DNA of 64,000 nucleotides from an uncultured Methylopila sp. (GTDB taxonomy: Bacteria; Pseudomonadota; Alphaproteobacteria; Rhizobiales; Methylopilaceae): contig CABHPB010000009.1 of the NCBI GenBank assembly GCA_902168115.1, positions 1 through 64,000 on the forward strand. Reading direction: 5' to 3'. The notes below the pieces were generated by a model. The model searched no databases, was not told the DNA's origin, and worked only from the letters and a program-made list of their open reading frames with translations. Positions 36,950-47,652 of this stretch are shown here, piece after piece. The translations under genes and the position numbers were made by a program. How positions within the stretch are numbered: the stretch's first letter is position 1; every line of letters begins with the position of its first letter.

Positions 36950-38127
36950 GCCGTCGCCCCGGCGGGCAGCGCCTGCCGCTTGCGGCGGTGGCGCGCGATC
37001 TCGGCCGCGAGCGCGTCGGCGCGCGGGCGCTTGCGGGTCAGGGCGAGCAGCATGCCCATGCCGAGCGCGAGCGCGAACATCGAGGAGCCGCCATAGGAGA
37101 TGAAGGGCAGCGTCATGCCCTTGGCCGGCATCATGTGAAGGTTGACCGCCATGTTGATGGCGGACTGAAGCCCGAACAGCATCGCAAGTCCAGCGATGGC
37201 GAGGCGCACGAAGCCGTCCTGCTCGCGGCGCGCGTGATGCAGCGAGCGGAGCACGATGAACGCGTAGATGCCGGCGATGATGATGCAGCAGACGATGCCG
37301 AACTCCTCTCCGGTGACGGCGAAGATGAAGTCGGTGTGGCCGTCCGGGATGATGCGCTTGACCGTGCCCTCGCCCGGTCCCTTGCCGAACCAGCCGCCGG
37401 ACTGGAAGCTCTCCATCGCCTTCTGCACCTGGAAGCTCGCCGCGCCGTCGCCGTCGTCGGACATGAAGCTGTCGATGCGCTTGGTGACGTGCGGCAGGAA
37501 GGCGTAGGCGACGGTGAGGCCGAACACGCCGGCGCCGCCGAGCGCGATCATCCAGATCCAGGGCAGGCCCGCGAGGAAGAACATCGCGCCCCAGACCGTG
37601 GTGGTCAGCACCGTCTGGCCGAGGTCGGGCTGCAGGATCAGCAAGCCGACGACCGAGCCGAGCAGCAGCATCGCAAAGAAGTGCCCGGGCACGTCGCGGC
37701 GCTCGGAGCCTTCGGCGAACATCCAGGCCGCCAGCACGACGAGCGCGGGCTTGACGAATTCCGACGGCTGCACGACCAGCGGCCCAAAACTCACCCAGCG
37801 CCGCGCGCCCTTGATCTCGGTGCCGTGGATCAGGGTCAAGGCGAGCAGCACGAGCCCGCCGATGAACAGCAGCCAGGCCAGCCGCCTCACCTGCCGGGGA
37901 TTGAGGAACGACACGCCGATCATGATCACGGCCGCAGGCGCGAGGAAGATCGCCTGGCGGTTCACGAAGTGGAACAGGTCGAGACCGATGCGCTCGGCCA
38001 CCGGCGGGGACGCCGCCAGCGACAGCACGACGCCGAGGATCATCAGCGCAGTGACGGCGAACAGCAGCGAACGGTCGATCGTCCACCACCACTCGCCGAA
38101 GAGCGTGCGTTCCGCGCGGGAGATCAT
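36946..38127 (-). CDS. ftsW: Lipid II polymerase FtsW
   Basis: A 393-residue SEDS glycosyltransferase that polymerises lipid II at the division site with FtsI. About 10 membrane helices are visible. SEDS signatures are GARRWVSFGPLVVQPSEFVK near the fourth helix, GPGEGTVKRIIPDGHTDFIF, and PFISYGGSSM near the C-terminus. ATG at 38127 is the Met before ISRAERTLFGEWWW. It is the first gene after the oppositely oriented serine hydrolase, so it needs its own promoter in 38128-38399. Confidence 0.96.
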   Translation of the reverse strand: MISRAERTLFGEWWWTIDRSLLFAVTALMILGVVLSLAASPPVAERIGLDLFHFVNRQAIFLAPAAVIMIGVSFLNPRQVRRLAWLLFIGGLVLLALTLIHGTEIKGARRWVSFGPLVVQPSEFVKPALVVLAAWMFAEGSERRDVPGHFFAMLLLGSVVGLLILQPDLGQTVLTTTVWGAMFFLAGLPWIWMIALGGAGVFGLTVAYAFLPHVTKRIDSFMSDDGDGAASFQVQKAMESFQSGGWFGKGPGEGTVKRIIPDGHTDFIFAVTGEEFGIVCCIIIAGIYAFIVLRSLHHARREQDGFVRLAIAGLAMLFGLQSAINMAVNLHMMPAKGMTLPFISYGGSSMFALALGMGMLLALTRKRPRADALAAEIARHRRKRQALPAGATA

Positions 38128-38229
38128 GGGCTGCGCACTCTGCCGGCGACGCCTCTGGCCGACCGCTGGCCGACGCAGCGTTCGACGCCTCCGCGACACC
38201 GCGGAAGCGCCCGTCAGAATGCCCCCAAC

Positions 38230-38237
38230 AGGGTTAA
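38230..38237 (-). promoter_or_regulatory. CtrA-like octamer upstream of ftsW
   Basis: TTAACCCT on the minus strand, one base from TTAACCAT, the octamer reported for CtrA in Caulobacter. It lies 103 bp upstream of ftsW. The same octamer occurs upstream of mraZ (49409-49416). Confidence 0.35.
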
Positions 38238-38399
38238 TGCTTTCTCGCCTGCGCCTCCGGGATTTTCGTCATGCGCCCACGAGGCCGGCGGAGGTGCAGG
38301 CAGCAATTCTGGACCGGTTTTGGTTGTCTCATACGTGGAAGTACGGATGTCGCGAGATGGGCCGAGGGGTACGAGGCTCGGGTCAGCGGGAGCAATGGC

Positions 38400-39479
38400 A
38401 TGCCTAAGCGATTCGTTCGGATGATCATCCTCGCGGCGTCGCTCGGCGGCCTCGGTTCGCCCGCCCTCGCCGCCGCCAAGGACCCGCAGGCCGCCCGCAT
38501 GGAGGCCGCCTTCAAGACCTGGGTCGCGAAGTGGGGCGTGCAGAACACTAGCCTCGCGATCATGCGCGGCGCGAAGCTGATCGGTCAGGGCCAGACGGGC
38601 GACTACCAGCCCGACGAGGACGTGCCGGTCGCCAGCCTCTCGAAGGCGATCACCGGCGTTTGCGTCGCCAGGCTGGTCGAGGCCAAGCAGCTCAAATACT
38701 CCGACACGATCGGCAAGCTGCTGAAGCCCTACTTCAAGGCTGACAAGCCGGTGGACAACGCGGCGAAGCAGATCACCATCGCGGAGCTCCTGACCCAGAC
38801 CAGCGGCATCGCCTACGACCCGACGCAGGGGACCGGCGTCTTTTCGGGCGACTACGACCTGACGAAGACCAACATGCCGGAGCAGCTCACGCTGGCGCTG
38901 CAGCGGCCGCTCGGCGCCAAGACGTTCTTCTACAACAACATCAACTACGACGCGCTCGGCATGGTCATCGAGGCCGTGACGGACAAGCCGTACGAGACCT
39001 ACTGCGCCAAGACCGTCCTGAAGCCCGCCGGCGCCAAGGCCAGGCTCAACCCGCCGCTGCGGATTCTCAACGCCTATGGCGGCTGGAAGATTTCGGCGCT
39101 CAATTACACGCGCTTCCTCGAGAATCTTCGCCCTAAGTCCAAGTTCATGAAGAGCGGGCCGGCGAAGTGGCCGCAATACAGCTTCGGCAACGGCGCCTAC
39201 TACAGCATCGGCATGTTCCTGCGGCAGAATGGAAGCTCGTACAATTTCTGGCACGACGGCGCGTTCTCGATGAACTCGCCGCTGATCACCACCAGCTTCG
39301 GCTCCTATTTCGCCATGTGGGCGCAGGACCTGCGCTTCGTTGCGACCTATGCGCCGCGGCTCTCTGGAGAGGCGGTCAACGAGCTCGACTACGTGATGTA
39401 CCAGGCGGCGTACGCCACCTCGAAGGCTCCAGAGTTGACCGCCGAAAGCGGCCTAACGCCATTGCGGCAAGCAAGGTAA
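38400..39479 (+). CDS. Exported beta-lactamase-fold serine hydrolase
   Basis: A 359-residue protein with a signal peptide (LAASLGGLGSPALA). It has the class C or penicillin-binding-protein-like catalytic set: S79-x-x-K82 (ASLSKAI), Tyr178-x-Asn180 (FYNNINYD) and a late His-x-Gly motif (WHDGAF). It could be an esterase, a D-aminopeptidase or a peptidoglycan carboxypeptidase; the fold does not settle the substrate. GGGAG precedes ATG at 38400. It is the only gene on the opposite strand within the dcw cluster, between murD and ftsW. Confidence 0.82.
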   Translation: MPKRFVRMIILAASLGGLGSPALAAAKDPQAARMEAAFKTWVAKWGVQNTSLAIMRGAKLIGQGQTGDYQPDEDVPVASLSKAITGVCVARLVEAKQLKYSDTIGKLLKPYFKADKPVDNAAKQITIAELLTQTSGIAYDPTQGTGVFSGDYDLTKTNMPEQLTLALQRPLGAKTFFYNNINYDALGMVIEAVTDKPYETYCAKTVLKPAGAKARLNPPLRILNAYGGWKISALNYTRFLENLRPKSKFMKSGPAKWPQYSFGNGAYYSIGMFLRQNGSSYNFWHDGAFSMNSPLITTSFGSYFAMWAQDLRFVATYAPRLSGEAVNELDYVMYQAAYATSKAPELTAESGLTPLRQAR

Positions 39480-39609
39480 GGGCCCCGCCGTCGCCCCGGC
39501 CGAAGTGCCGGGGCCCATTAGCTCGGCCGTCTCAGGCACTTCCGGATCGTCGCGGGAATGGATGCCGGCGCTTCGGCGGCAAGACGGCCGCCTGTCGCTC
39601 GCGCGAATT

Positions 39610-39617
39610 ATGGTTAA
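39610..39617 (-). promoter_or_regulatory. CtrA-like octamer overlapping murD stop
   Basis: TTAACCAT on the minus strand, identical to the Caulobacter CtrA octamer, overlaps the murD stop codon. No promoter is obvious just downstream, so this could be chance. The rest of the 134-bp gap to the serine hydrolase holds a GC hairpin (39493-39514) without a T-run. Confidence 0.3.
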
Positions 39618-40927
39618 CCGGCCGTAACCGCCTGCACAGCCTCGCGGAACGCCTCGCCGCGCTGCTCGAAGTTGCGGTACTGGTCGAAGGACGCGCAGGC
39701 CGGCGAGAACAGCACGACCGGCGCGCCGTCGATGGCGCCCCTGGCGTCCTCCGCAGCGGCCGCAACGGCCCGCTCGATCACGCCATGGATCGCCCAGGGC
39801 ACGTCATGGGCGGAGAGCGTCTTCGCAAAGGCCTCCGCCGCCTCGCCGATCAGATAGGCGCGCTCCACCCGGTCGAAGAACGGGACGAGCGCCTCGATGC
39901 CGCCGGTCTTCGGTTTGCCGCCGAGGATCCAGAACACCTTGTCGAAAGAGGCGAGCGCCTTCTCGGCGCTGTCGGCGTTGGTCGCCTTCGAGTCGTTGAT
40001 CCAGGTGATCCCGTCGGCGGTCGGGATCTCCTCCATCCGGTGCGCAAGGCCCGGGAAGGTCGAGAAGCCCTTCAGGATCGTCGCGTCGTCGACACCGAGC
40101 GCGCGGACGGCCGCGCGGACGGCGCTGGCGTTCTGGGCGTTGTGAGCCCCGCGCAGCGCGCGGGCGCCGGAGAGGTCGATCGCGTCGTTCTCGGAAATCT
40201 CGACGACATTGACGCCGGCGGCCTTCAGCCGCCGCGCCATGGAGACGGAGATCTCGTCGTCGCGCCCGATCACCGCCATGCGGGACTTTGCGACCAGCCG
40301 CTCCTTGATGGCGGCGTAGTTCTCCATCGTGCCGTGCCGCTCGAGATGGTCCTCGGAGAGGTTGAGCATCACGCCGACCGTCGGGTCGAGGCTCGGCGCG
40401 AGGTCGATCTGGTAGGACGAGCACTCGACGACATGCACGCGGGCTTGCGACGGCGGCTCGAGGTCGAGGATCGCGACGCCGATATTGCCGCCCATTTGGA
40501 CGTCCCGGCCGGCCTCGCGCAGCACATGGGCGGTGAGAGCCGTGGTGGTCGACTTGCCGTTGGTGCCGGTGATGGCGACGAAATCCGCGCCCGGCGCGAT
40601 GGCGCAGCGCTCGCGGCAGAAAATCTCGATGTCGCCGATGATCTCGACGCCCGCCGCCTTTGCAAGCTCGACGCTCCAGTGCGGCGTGGGATGTGTCAGC
40701 GGCACGCCTGGCGCGAGAACCAGCGAGGAGAAGCGGGCGAAGTCGCCCTCGCGCAGGTCGCCGACAGGCAGGCCCTCGGACTTCGCTTTCGCGACGCTCG
40801 CCTCGCTGTCGTCGAAGGCGGTGACGTCGGCGCCGCCGGCGACGAGGCTGCGGACGGTCGCGAGACCCGAGCCGCCGAGCCCGAAGACTGCGACGCGTTT
40901 GCCCCTGAACGACGTCGCCGGCGTCAC
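39614..40927 (-). CDS. murD: UDP-MurNAc-L-alanine--D-glutamate ligase
   Basis: A 437-residue Mur ligase that adds D-glutamate. UDP-binding N-terminus: [22 protein letters not shown] motif GTNGKST at 121-127. Later conserved segments are [12 protein letters not shown] and [19 protein letters not shown]. The C-terminus ends in [20 protein letters not shown], with conserved residues split around Phe. It is separated from mraY by the second long inverted repeat. Confidence 0.96.
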   Translation of the reverse strand: MTPATSFRGKRVAVFGLGGSGLATVRSLVAGGADVTAFDDSEASVAKAKSEGLPVGDLREGDFARFSSLVLAPGVPLTHPTPHWSVELAKAAGVEIIGDIEIFCRERCAIAPGADFVAITGTNGKSTTTALTAHVLREAGRDVQMGGNIGVAILDLEPPSQARVHVVECSSYQIDLAPSLDPTVGVMLNLSEDHLERHGTMENYAAIKERLVAKSRMAVIGRDDEISVSMARRLKAAGVNVVEISENDAIDLSGARALRGAHNAQNASAVRAAVRALGVDDATILKGFSTFPGLAHRMEEIPTADGITWINDSKATNADSAEKALASFDKVFWILGGKPKTGGIEALVPFFDRVERAYLIGEAAEAFAKTLSAHDVPWAIHGVIERAVAAAAEDARGAIDGAPVVLFSPACASFDQYRNFEQRGEAFREAVQAVTAG

Positions 40928-40986
40928 GACAGCCGGTCCCGCCTCTGGGCGAGGTTGATCCAGAAGAAGGCGGCGGCGGAGGGAGT

Positions 40987-41099
40987 GCGTGCTTCGAGAC
41001 GCGCGGCTTCGCAGCGCTCCTCAGCATGAGGACCGTTCAGCTTGCTCAAACGCTCCTCATGCTGAGGAGCCGTCCAGAGGACGGCGTCTCGAAGCACGC
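40987..41099. repeat. Long inverted repeat, copy 2 (113 bp)
   Basis: Same outer arms (GCGTGCTTCGAGACGC / GCGTCTCGAAGCACGC) and inner arms (GCTCCTCAGCATGAGG / CTCATGCTGAGGAGC) as copy 1 at 33311-33427, with a different centre and variable GC segments. It fills the gap between murD and mraY. Confidence 0.85.
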
Positions 41100-41141
41100 G
41101 AAACCGCTTGCGCTCGCTTTCGATCCTTTCGCCCATTCCCG

Positions 41142-42263
41142 TCACCTCAGCTTCAGCGTGGCGAGCCCGACCAGCGCCAGCACGACGGCGATGATCCAGA
41201 AGCGCACCACGACCTGCGGCTCGGACCAGCCGAGCTGCTCGAAATGATGATGGATCGGCGCCATCCGAAACACGCGCCGGCCGGTCAGCTTGAAGGAGGC
41301 GACCTGGACGATCACCGACACCGCCTCCAGCACGAACAGTCCGCCGATGATGGCCAGCACGATCTCGTGCTTGGTCGCGACGGCCACTGCGCCGAGCATG
41401 CCGCCGAGGGCCAGCGAGCCGGTGTCGCCCATGAAGATCGAGGCCGGCGGGGCGTTGAACCAGAGGAAGCCGAGGCCGGCGCCGAGCAGCGCGCCGCAGA
41501 CCACGGCGAGTTCGCCGGTCCCTTGCGTGAAGTGGATCTGCAGGTAGTCGGCGAAGATCGCGTTGCCGGAGAGATAGGCGATGAAGCCGAAGCTCGCGGC
41601 CGCGATCATCACCGGCACGATGGCGAGGCCGTCGAGCCCGTCGGTGAGGTTCACGGCGTTGCCTGCGCCCACCACCACGATCGCGCCGAAGGCGACGAAG
41701 AACCAGCCGAGGTCGACCAGCAGGTTCTTGAGGAACGGGAAGGCGAGCGAGGTCGAGAAGCCGTGCTCGAGCAGCGGCAGCCCGGCCGAACGGAAGCCGA
41801 GCGGCTGCGAGGCGACGGCGATGCAGTAGACCGCGATCAGCGCGATCGCGAACTCCATGGCGAGCCGCGCCTTGCCGGAATAGCCGGCGTGGGTCTGCTT
41901 CGTGACCTTCAGGTAGTCGTCGTAGAAGCCGATCGCGCCGAAGCCGATCGTGACGAACAGCACGATCCAGACATACGGGTTGGTGAGGTTGCCCCAGAGC
42001 AGGACAGTGGCGATCAGGCCCGACAGGATCATCAGACCGCCCATGGTGGGCGTGCCGCGCTTCACCAGATGGCTCTGCGGCCCGTCGGTGCGGATCGGCT
42101 GGCCCTTGCCCTGCTTCACCCGGAGCTGGTCGATGATCCAGGGGCCGAACAGGAAAACGAACAGGGCCGCCGTCATCACCGCTCCGCCGGTGCGGAAGGT
42201 GATGTAGCGGAAGATGTTGAAGCCGGGGACGTAGCCCGCGAAATCGGCGAGGAAATAGAGCAT
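41142..42263 (-). CDS. mraY: Phospho-MurNAc-pentapeptide transferase
   Basis: A 373-residue inner-membrane enzyme that attaches phospho-MurNAc-pentapeptide to undecaprenyl phosphate, forming lipid I. The catalytic Asp pair is in GFYDDYLKV (115-116), followed by [10 protein letters not shown] and [11 protein letters not shown]. About ten membrane helices are visible. It follows murF by 8 bp. Confidence 0.97.
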   Translation of the reverse strand: MLYFLADFAGYVPGFNIFRYITFRTGGAVMTAALFVFLFGPWIIDQLRVKQGKGQPIRTDGPQSHLVKRGTPTMGGLMILSGLIATVLLWGNLTNPYVWIVLFVTIGFGAIGFYDDYLKVTKQTHAGYSGKARLAMEFAIALIAVYCIAVASQPLGFRSAGLPLLEHGFSTSLAFPFLKNLLVDLGWFFVAFGAIVVVGAGNAVNLTDGLDGLAIVPVMIAAASFGFIAYLSGNAIFADYLQIHFTQGTGELAVVCGALLGAGLGFLWFNAPPASIFMGDTGSLALGGMLGAVAVATKHEIVLAIIGGLFVLEAVSVIVQVASFKLTGRRVFRMAPIHHHFEQLGWSEPQVVVRFWIIAVVLALVGLATLKLR

Positions 42264-42271
42264 GGCGCGCG

Positions 42272-43729
42272 CTACCCGGCCGCGACGGTTTCGTCAACGG
42301 ACGAGACCGGCGCGTAGCGGTCGCGCAGGGCCGAGACGAGCTTGCCCATGCGGGAGCTGTTGGAGCCCTTGACCATCAGCGCGTCGCCGGCGCGCAGGCC
42401 GCCGAGCAGCGCGCCTTCGAGCTCGGCCGCGCTCTTGGCCCAGGCGCCGCGCCGCTTTCCGGGCAGGGCCTCGTAGAGCGAGCGCATCAGCGGACCGGCG
42501 CAATAGACGAGGTCGATGCGCGCGGCGGCGATCGCCTCCGCGATCTTCGCATGAAGGTCGGGACCGGTCTCGCCGAGCTCCAGCATGTCGCCGAGCGCCG
42601 CGATTCGACGCCCGCCCGGCCCGACAGGCGTCTGGCCGAGCAGCGCGAGCGCGGAGCGCATGGAGGCGGGATTGGCGTTGTAGCTCTCGTCGATCACGAG
42701 GATCGGGCCGGCCGGCGCCTGCAGTTCGAACCGGCTGCCGCGACCCGCAGGCGCGGCGAACTTGGCCAGGGCGAGCGCCGCCAGCGCGAGATCCGCCCCG
42801 GCGAGCTTGGCCGCCAGCAGCACGCCGAGCGCGTTCTGGACAAGATGGCGGCCGGGCGCGCCGATCTTGAACGTCACCGGCTCCCCGAGAATGGTCGCCG
42901 CGACGCAGGAGCTCGTCTCCTTCAGCGCGACCCGGTCGAGCCGCGCGTCGGCCGAGACATGCTCGCCGAAGCTCCAGACAGCCGCGCCGCACTCGATGGC
43001 CGCCGCCTTCAGGCGCTCGTAATGCGGGTTGTCGCGGTTGACGACGGCATGGCCTCCGCGCTGCAGGCCCTCGAAGATCTCGGCCTTTGCGTCGGCGATC
43101 GCCTCGACGTTCGGGAACGCCTCCAGATGGACAGGCTCCACATTCGTGACCATCGCCACATGGGGCCGCACCATTTTCACCAGCGGCCGGATCTCATCCG
43201 GATGGTTCATGCCGATCTCGAACACGCCGTAGGCGGCCGATCTCGGCAGCCGCGACAGCGTCAGCGGCACGCCCCAGTGATTGTTGTAGGAGGCGGCGGA
43301 GGCGTGGGTCTGGCCGTCCTCGGCGAGCGCGAGCCGCAGCGCCTCCTTGGTGGAGGTCTTGCCGACCGAGCCGGTCACCGCGACGATTTTCGCGCGCGAG
43401 CGGGCGCGGGCGGCGATCCCGGTCGCGACCAACGCGTCCAGCACGTCCTTGACCACGAGCACCGGGCCATGCGTCGCGGACTCGGCGGCGTGCGCCTCGT
43501 CGACGACGGCGAGGCCGGCGCCGCAGCCGAGCGCGTCGCCGACGAACTTGTGGCCGTCATGGACGTCGCCCCTGATGGCGAAGAAAATCTCGCCGCGGCC
43601 GACCGTCCGGCTGTCGATCGACACACCCGTCAGCGCGCCCTCGGGCCGGCCGACGAGCCGCCCGGCGGTCGCGAGCGCGAGCTCCGGCGGCGTCCACAGC
43701 GGCTCTGCGAAACTGTTCGGCGCGCTCAA
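42272..43729 (-). CDS. murF: UDP-MurNAc-tripeptide--D-Ala-D-Ala ligase
   Basis: A 485-residue Mur ligase that adds the D-Ala-D-Ala dipeptide. ATP motif TGSVGKTS at 119-126; later [14 protein letters not shown] and GDMLELG. The start is TTG at 43729, overlapping the murE stop by 4 bp (TTGA); no better ATG lies near the conserved N-terminus. Translational coupling to murE is likely. Confidence 0.95.
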   Translation of the reverse strand: MSAPNSFAEPLWTPPELALATAGRLVGRPEGALTGVSIDSRTVGRGEIFFAIRGDVHDGHKFVGDALGCGAGLAVVDEAHAAESATHGPVLVVKDVLDALVATGIAARARSRAKIVAVTGSVGKTSTKEALRLALAEDGQTHASAASYNNHWGVPLTLSRLPRSAAYGVFEIGMNHPDEIRPLVKMVRPHVAMVTNVEPVHLEAFPNVEAIADAKAEIFEGLQRGGHAVVNRDNPHYERLKAAAIECGAAVWSFGEHVSADARLDRVALKETSSCVAATILGEPVTFKIGAPGRHLVQNALGVLLAAKLAGADLALAALALAKFAAPAGRGSRFELQAPAGPILVIDESYNANPASMRSALALLGQTPVGPGGRRIAALGDMLELGETGPDLHAKIAEAIAAARIDLVYCAGPLMRSLYEALPGKRRGAWAKSAAELEGALLGGLRAGDALMVKGSNSSRMGKLVSALRDRYAPVSSVDETVAAG

Positions 43730-45201
43730 GACTGGTCCCCCCTGTCGCCAGCCGAGCCGGCCAGCGCTTCCCGAACCGCCTCGTGGTCCGAGAACGGCAG
43801 CGTTCGATCGCCCACGATCTGGCCGGTTTCGTGACCCTTGCCGGCGACGACGACGACATCGCCCTCCCCGGCCCCGTCGACGGCGGCGCGGATCGCCGCG
43901 CGGCGGTCGCCGATCTCGCGGGCGCCGGGCGCGGCCGCCATGATCGCGGCGCGGATCGACGCCGGCTCCTCGGTGCGCGGATTGTCGTCGGTGACGATCA
44001 CGACGTCCGCGTCGCGGACAGCGATTTCACCCATCAGCGGGCGCTTGCCGGGATCGCGGTCGCCGCCGCAGCCGAACACGACGATGAGGCGTCGCTTCAC
44101 GAAGGGCCGCAGCGCGGACAGAACGGCGGAGAGCGCGTCGGGCTTGTGGGCGTAGTCGACGAACACCGAGGCGCCGTCGCGCTCGCCGATCAGCTCCAGC
44201 CGCCCCGGCACGCCCTCGAGCGCCTCGAGCGCGGAAAAGGCGACGTCCGGATCGACGCCCGTCTCGATCGCGAGAGCGGCGGCCAGCAGCGCGTTGTCGG
44301 CCTGGAAGTCGCCGGCGAGCGGCAACCGGATCTCGCGGGTCGAGCCGCCGAAGCCGACGCGCAGCGTCTGGCCCATGCCGTCGCGCACGACGCCCTTGAG
44401 CTCGATCGCCTCGCCGCCCCGACGCCCGATCGTCATCACGCGCAGGTTGGACTTGGCCGCCGCAGCGACGAAATGAGCCGAGTCGGTTCCGTCGACGCAG
44501 ATCGCGGCCGCGCCGCCGGAGGGGAAGAAGTCCCGGAACAGCCGGAGCTTGGCGTCGCGGTAGTGCTCGACCGTCGGATGATAGTCCATGTGGTCGCGCG
44601 AGAGATTGGTGTAGCCCGCAGCCTTCAGCCGGACGCCGTCGAGCCGGCGCTGGTCGAGGCCGTGCGACGAGGCCTCCATCGCAAGGTGGGTGACGCCCTC
44701 GCCCGCGAGTTCGTCCAGCGTCCGGTGGAGCGAGACCGGGTCGGGCGTCGTCAGCGAGCCGTAGGTCGCCCCGCCCGGCTTCGTGACGCCAAGCGTGCCG
44801 AGGCTTGCGGCGGCGTGGCCGGCATGGGCCCAGATCTGGCGAAGGAACGTGACCGTCGAGCTCTTGCCGCTGGTGCCGGTGATGGCGGCGATGAATTCCG
44901 GCTGGCGCGGATGGATGCGCGCGGCGGCGAGCGCGAGCGCGCGACGGGCGTCGGCGACGCGCACGACCGGCACGCTCGCCTCGAGCGGCTGCTCTGTGAG
45001 GATCGCGACGGCGCCGGCGTCGATCGCGGACGAAACGAACTTCGATCCTTCGGTCTTCGCTCCCGCGAGCGCGGCGAACACGTCGCCCGGCTTCACCGCC
45101 CGGCTGTCGGCCGTGATCCCGCCGGCCGGCGTCGTCGACGCGGCGGCGTCGAGGCCGGCATCGGGGAACAGCTCGCCGAGCGTATGGGCGGGATCGCTCA
45201 C
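43726..45201 (-). CDS. murE: UDP-MurNAc-tripeptide synthetase
   Basis: A 491-residue Mur ligase that adds the third stem residue. ATP motif TGTSGKSS at 108-115. The lysine expected to be carbamylated is K218 (YRDAKLRLF). The DNPR motif at 406-409 is the signature for meso-diaminopimelate rather than lysine, as expected in a Gram-negative. 10 bp separate it from ftsI. Confidence 0.97.
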   Translation of the reverse strand: MSDPAHTLGELFPDAGLDAAASTTPAGGITADSRAVKPGDVFAALAGAKTEGSKFVSSAIDAGAVAILTEQPLEASVPVVRVADARRALALAAARIHPRQPEFIAAITGTSGKSSTVTFLRQIWAHAGHAAASLGTLGVTKPGGATYGSLTTPDPVSLHRTLDELAGEGVTHLAMEASSHGLDQRRLDGVRLKAAGYTNLSRDHMDYHPTVEHYRDAKLRLFRDFFPSGGAAAICVDGTDSAHFVAAAAKSNLRVMTIGRRGGEAIELKGVVRDGMGQTLRVGFGGSTREIRLPLAGDFQADNALLAAALAIETGVDPDVAFSALEALEGVPGRLELIGERDGASVFVDYAHKPDALSAVLSALRPFVKRRLIVVFGCGGDRDPGKRPLMGEIAVRDADVVIVTDDNPRTEEPASIRAAIMAAAPGAREIGDRRAAIRAAVDGAGEGDVVVVAGKGHETGQIVGDRTLPFSDHEAVREALAGSAGDRGDQS

Positions 45202-45211
45202 GCCGCCGGGC

Positions 45212-47086
45212 TCATTCCTGAACCGAGCCGGTGGGGATGCCGCCGAGCAGCGCCTGCGCGGGCGGCGCGTCGTAGTCCGGCTCGACGCCGAGCAGCGGCG
45301 CGATGCGCTCCACCATCTTCCCGCCGACCGGTACGACGTTCCAGCCGGAGGTCGCGAAGCCGTGGGTCTCGGGCAGCGCCTTCGGCTCGTCGAGCACCGC
45401 GAGCAGCATGTAGCGCGGCTTGTCCATCGGGAAGACGGCGGTGAAGGCGGTGAGGTTCCTGTTCTTGGAGTAGCGGCCGCCGATGACCTTCTCGGCCGTG
45501 CCGGTCTTGCCGCCGACGCGGTAACCGGGAATGTCGGCCTTCTTGGCCGAGCCTTTCTCGGCGTTGAGGCGCATCAGGTAGCGCATCTGCGTCGACGTCG
45601 TGTCCTTAATGACCTTGGTCGAGACCGCGCGCGCCTCCTGGATGTTCCGCTGCAGGAAGGTCGGCTTCATCAGCCAGCCGCCGTTGACCAGCGCGCTCAC
45701 CGCCATGACCGACTGGATCGGGGCGATCGCGACGCCGTGGCCGAAGGAGATGGTGATGGTGTTGAGCTCGCCCCAGCGGGCCGGGACCAGCGGGCGCGCG
45801 CTCTCGGGCAGCTCCGTCTGCAGCCGGTCGAGCTGGCCCATCTTCTTGAGGAACGCCTTGTGCGCCTCGACGCCCATCGCCAGCGCGATGCGCGCCGTGC
45901 CGATGTTGGAGGAGTGGATGAAGACCTCGGGTATCGACAGGATGCGGCGCGTCGGATGGAAGTCGTGGATGGTGAAGCGGCCGTAGCGCAGGTTGGAGCG
46001 CGCGTCGAAGCGGCTCTGCAGGCTCATCTTGCCTGAATCGAGACCCATGGCGATGGTCAGCGCCTTCATGGTCGAGCCCATCTCGAACACGCCGGTGTTG
46101 ACCCGGTTCATGGCGTCCGGCTTCTGCGCGTCGACCGGATTGTTCGGGTCGTAGTCCGGCAGCGAGACGAGGCTGAGGATCTCGCCGGTCTCGACGTCGG
46201 CGATGGCGGCGGACGCCGCGATCGCCTTGAACTTCGCCATGCCGGCGATCAGCTCGTCGCGCACCGCGTGCTGGACCTTGAGGTCGAGCGCCATGTGGAT
46301 CGGCGCCATCCGACCGCCCTTCGCAGCCTCGGCCGCGGCCGCCGCCGTCATGCCGGACGTGTCGAAGTACTTCTCGATACCGGCGATGCCCTTGTTGTCG
46401 ATGTCGGCGAAGCCGAGGATGTGGGCGACCACCGGACCGTTCGGATAGACGCGCTTGTTCTCCTGGACGAAGCCGACGCCGGGGATGCCGAGGCGGAAGA
46501 TCGCCACCTGCTCGCGCGGCGTGATCTCGCGCTTCAGCCAGACAAAGCCCTTCTTGGTCGAGAGCTTGGCGCGCAGCTCTTTGCGGTCGAGATCCGGCAG
46601 CGACTGCCCGAGCAGGTCGACGGCCTCGTCGACGTCGATGATGTTGCGCGGCTCGGCGTAGAGCGAGGAGACCTTCACGTCGGTCGCGAGCACGGTGCCG
46701 TTGCGGTCGACGATGTCGGGCCGCTGGATCGCGGCGGAAGTCCGCGCCACCCGGTCGATCGTGTCCATATCCGGAGCGACCGCATAGTAAACCAGGCGCC
46801 CGACGATCGCGAGATAGATGCAGCCGAAGCCGATCGCGGCGAGCCGGAGGCGCCCGGTGGTGAGGCCGAGTCCCTCGCCGGTGCCGACGAGCATGCGGAT
46901 CATGCGTCCGGACATGCGCCAGGCGAACTTGGCGAAGATCCAGCTGTGGCGGCCGAAGGCGCCGAGGCCGCGACCGACCGCTGCTCCCGCGGTCGCGCCG
47001 TGACGAAAAGCGCCGTCCAGCGCCGCCTGCGCGGCGCCCGAGGCTGCGGCTGCCGCGCCGCCGCGAGCGTCCGACTGAGCGCTCAT
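45212..47086 (-). CDS. ftsI: Septal transpeptidase FtsI (PBP3)
   Basis: A 624-residue class B penicillin-binding protein that cross-links septal peptidoglycan. A cytoplasmic N-terminus of about 80 residues, Ala/Gly-rich, precedes one membrane helix at about 81-103. The catalytic motifs are S338-x-x-K341 (GSTMKAL), SSN (FIHSSNIGT) and KTGTAEK. ATG at 47086 overlaps the ftsL stop by 4 bp. The cytoplasmic extension is longer than in E. coli FtsI. Confidence 0.96.
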   Translation of the reverse strand: MSAQSDARGGAAAAASGAAQAALDGAFRHGATAGAAVGRGLGAFGRHSWIFAKFAWRMSGRMIRMLVGTGEGLGLTTGRLRLAAIGFGCIYLAIVGRLVYYAVAPDMDTIDRVARTSAAIQRPDIVDRNGTVLATDVKVSSLYAEPRNIIDVDEAVDLLGQSLPDLDRKELRAKLSTKKGFVWLKREITPREQVAIFRLGIPGVGFVQENKRVYPNGPVVAHILGFADIDNKGIAGIEKYFDTSGMTAAAAAEAAKGGRMAPIHMALDLKVQHAVRDELIAGMAKFKAIAASAAIADVETGEILSLVSLPDYDPNNPVDAQKPDAMNRVNTGVFEMGSTMKALTIAMGLDSGKMSLQSRFDARSNLRYGRFTIHDFHPTRRILSIPEVFIHSSNIGTARIALAMGVEAHKAFLKKMGQLDRLQTELPESARPLVPARWGELNTITISFGHGVAIAPIQSVMAVSALVNGGWLMKPTFLQRNIQEARAVSTKVIKDTTSTQMRYLMRLNAEKGSAKKADIPGYRVGGKTGTAEKVIGGRYSKNRNLTAFTAVFPMDKPRYMLLAVLDEPKALPETHGFATSGWNVVPVGGKMVERIAPLLGVEPDYDAPPAQALLGGIPTGSVQE

Positions 47087-47652
47087 CGCACCAGGCCCAT
47101 TTTCTTGAGGAAGTCCGTCAGGCTGACCGGGCCGCTGGAGCGCGGAGGCGGAGCGACCGTCGGGGCGGCGATCGACTTCGGCGCGGAGACCGGCCGGGCG
47201 GCAGGCGCCTTGAGCTGCGAGACCGGCTTGACGGCGATCGTCGTCTTCTTGGCAGGGGCCGCCGGCTTCCTGACGGCGGGCGCGGACGGCTCCCTGTCGA
47301 CGGCGATCGAGGCGTCCTCGCCCATCAGGCCGAGCGCCTCGAGCTTCTTGCCGATCTCGTCGACGGGCGCCGGACGGGACGGCAGCGAGGCGAGCTGGAT
47401 CGACTGCTCGCGCGTCACCGGCTTGAGGTCGAGATGCTTGGCGGCGAGCGCCTGGATGCGGTCGGGACGGGCGAGGATCGCCCATTCTGCCTTCAGGGTC
47501 GCGACCGAGTCGACCTCCTGGCTGATCGTGCGCTTGAGCTTGGCGACCTGCTCGGCATGGAGCGTGGCGTCGTATTTGATCCGATAGACCAGCACTGCCG
47601 ACACGACGAGCGCGAGCACGGCGAGCACGTTGAGGATGCGGGCGATCTTCAA
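47083..47652 (-). CDS. ftsL: Cell division protein FtsL
   Basis: A 189-residue divisome protein: short N-terminus, one membrane helix near 8-24 ([17 protein letters not shown]), a coiled-coil with [21 protein letters not shown], and the [17 protein letters not shown] segment of the family. A long Pro/Ala-rich tail, unusual in enterobacteria, covers residues 105-189. The start is TTG at 47652, overlapping the rsmH stop by 4 bp. Confidence 0.88.
   Translation of the reverse strand: MKIARILNVLAVLALVVSAVLVYRIKYDATLHAEQVAKLKRTISQEVDSVATLKAEWAILARPDRIQALAAKHLDLKPVTREQSIQLASLPSRPAPVDEIGKKLEALGLMGEDASIAVDREPSAPAVRKPAAPAKKTTIAVKPVSQLKAPAARPVSAPKSIAAPTVAPPPRSSGPVSLTDFLKKMGLVR

Noticed and set aside
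36950-38092. Longer form of MurG starting at 38092
   Set aside because: The extra 381 codons are an out-of-frame reading of ftsW; the GTG at 36949 overlapping the ftsW stop gives the normal MurG N-terminus.
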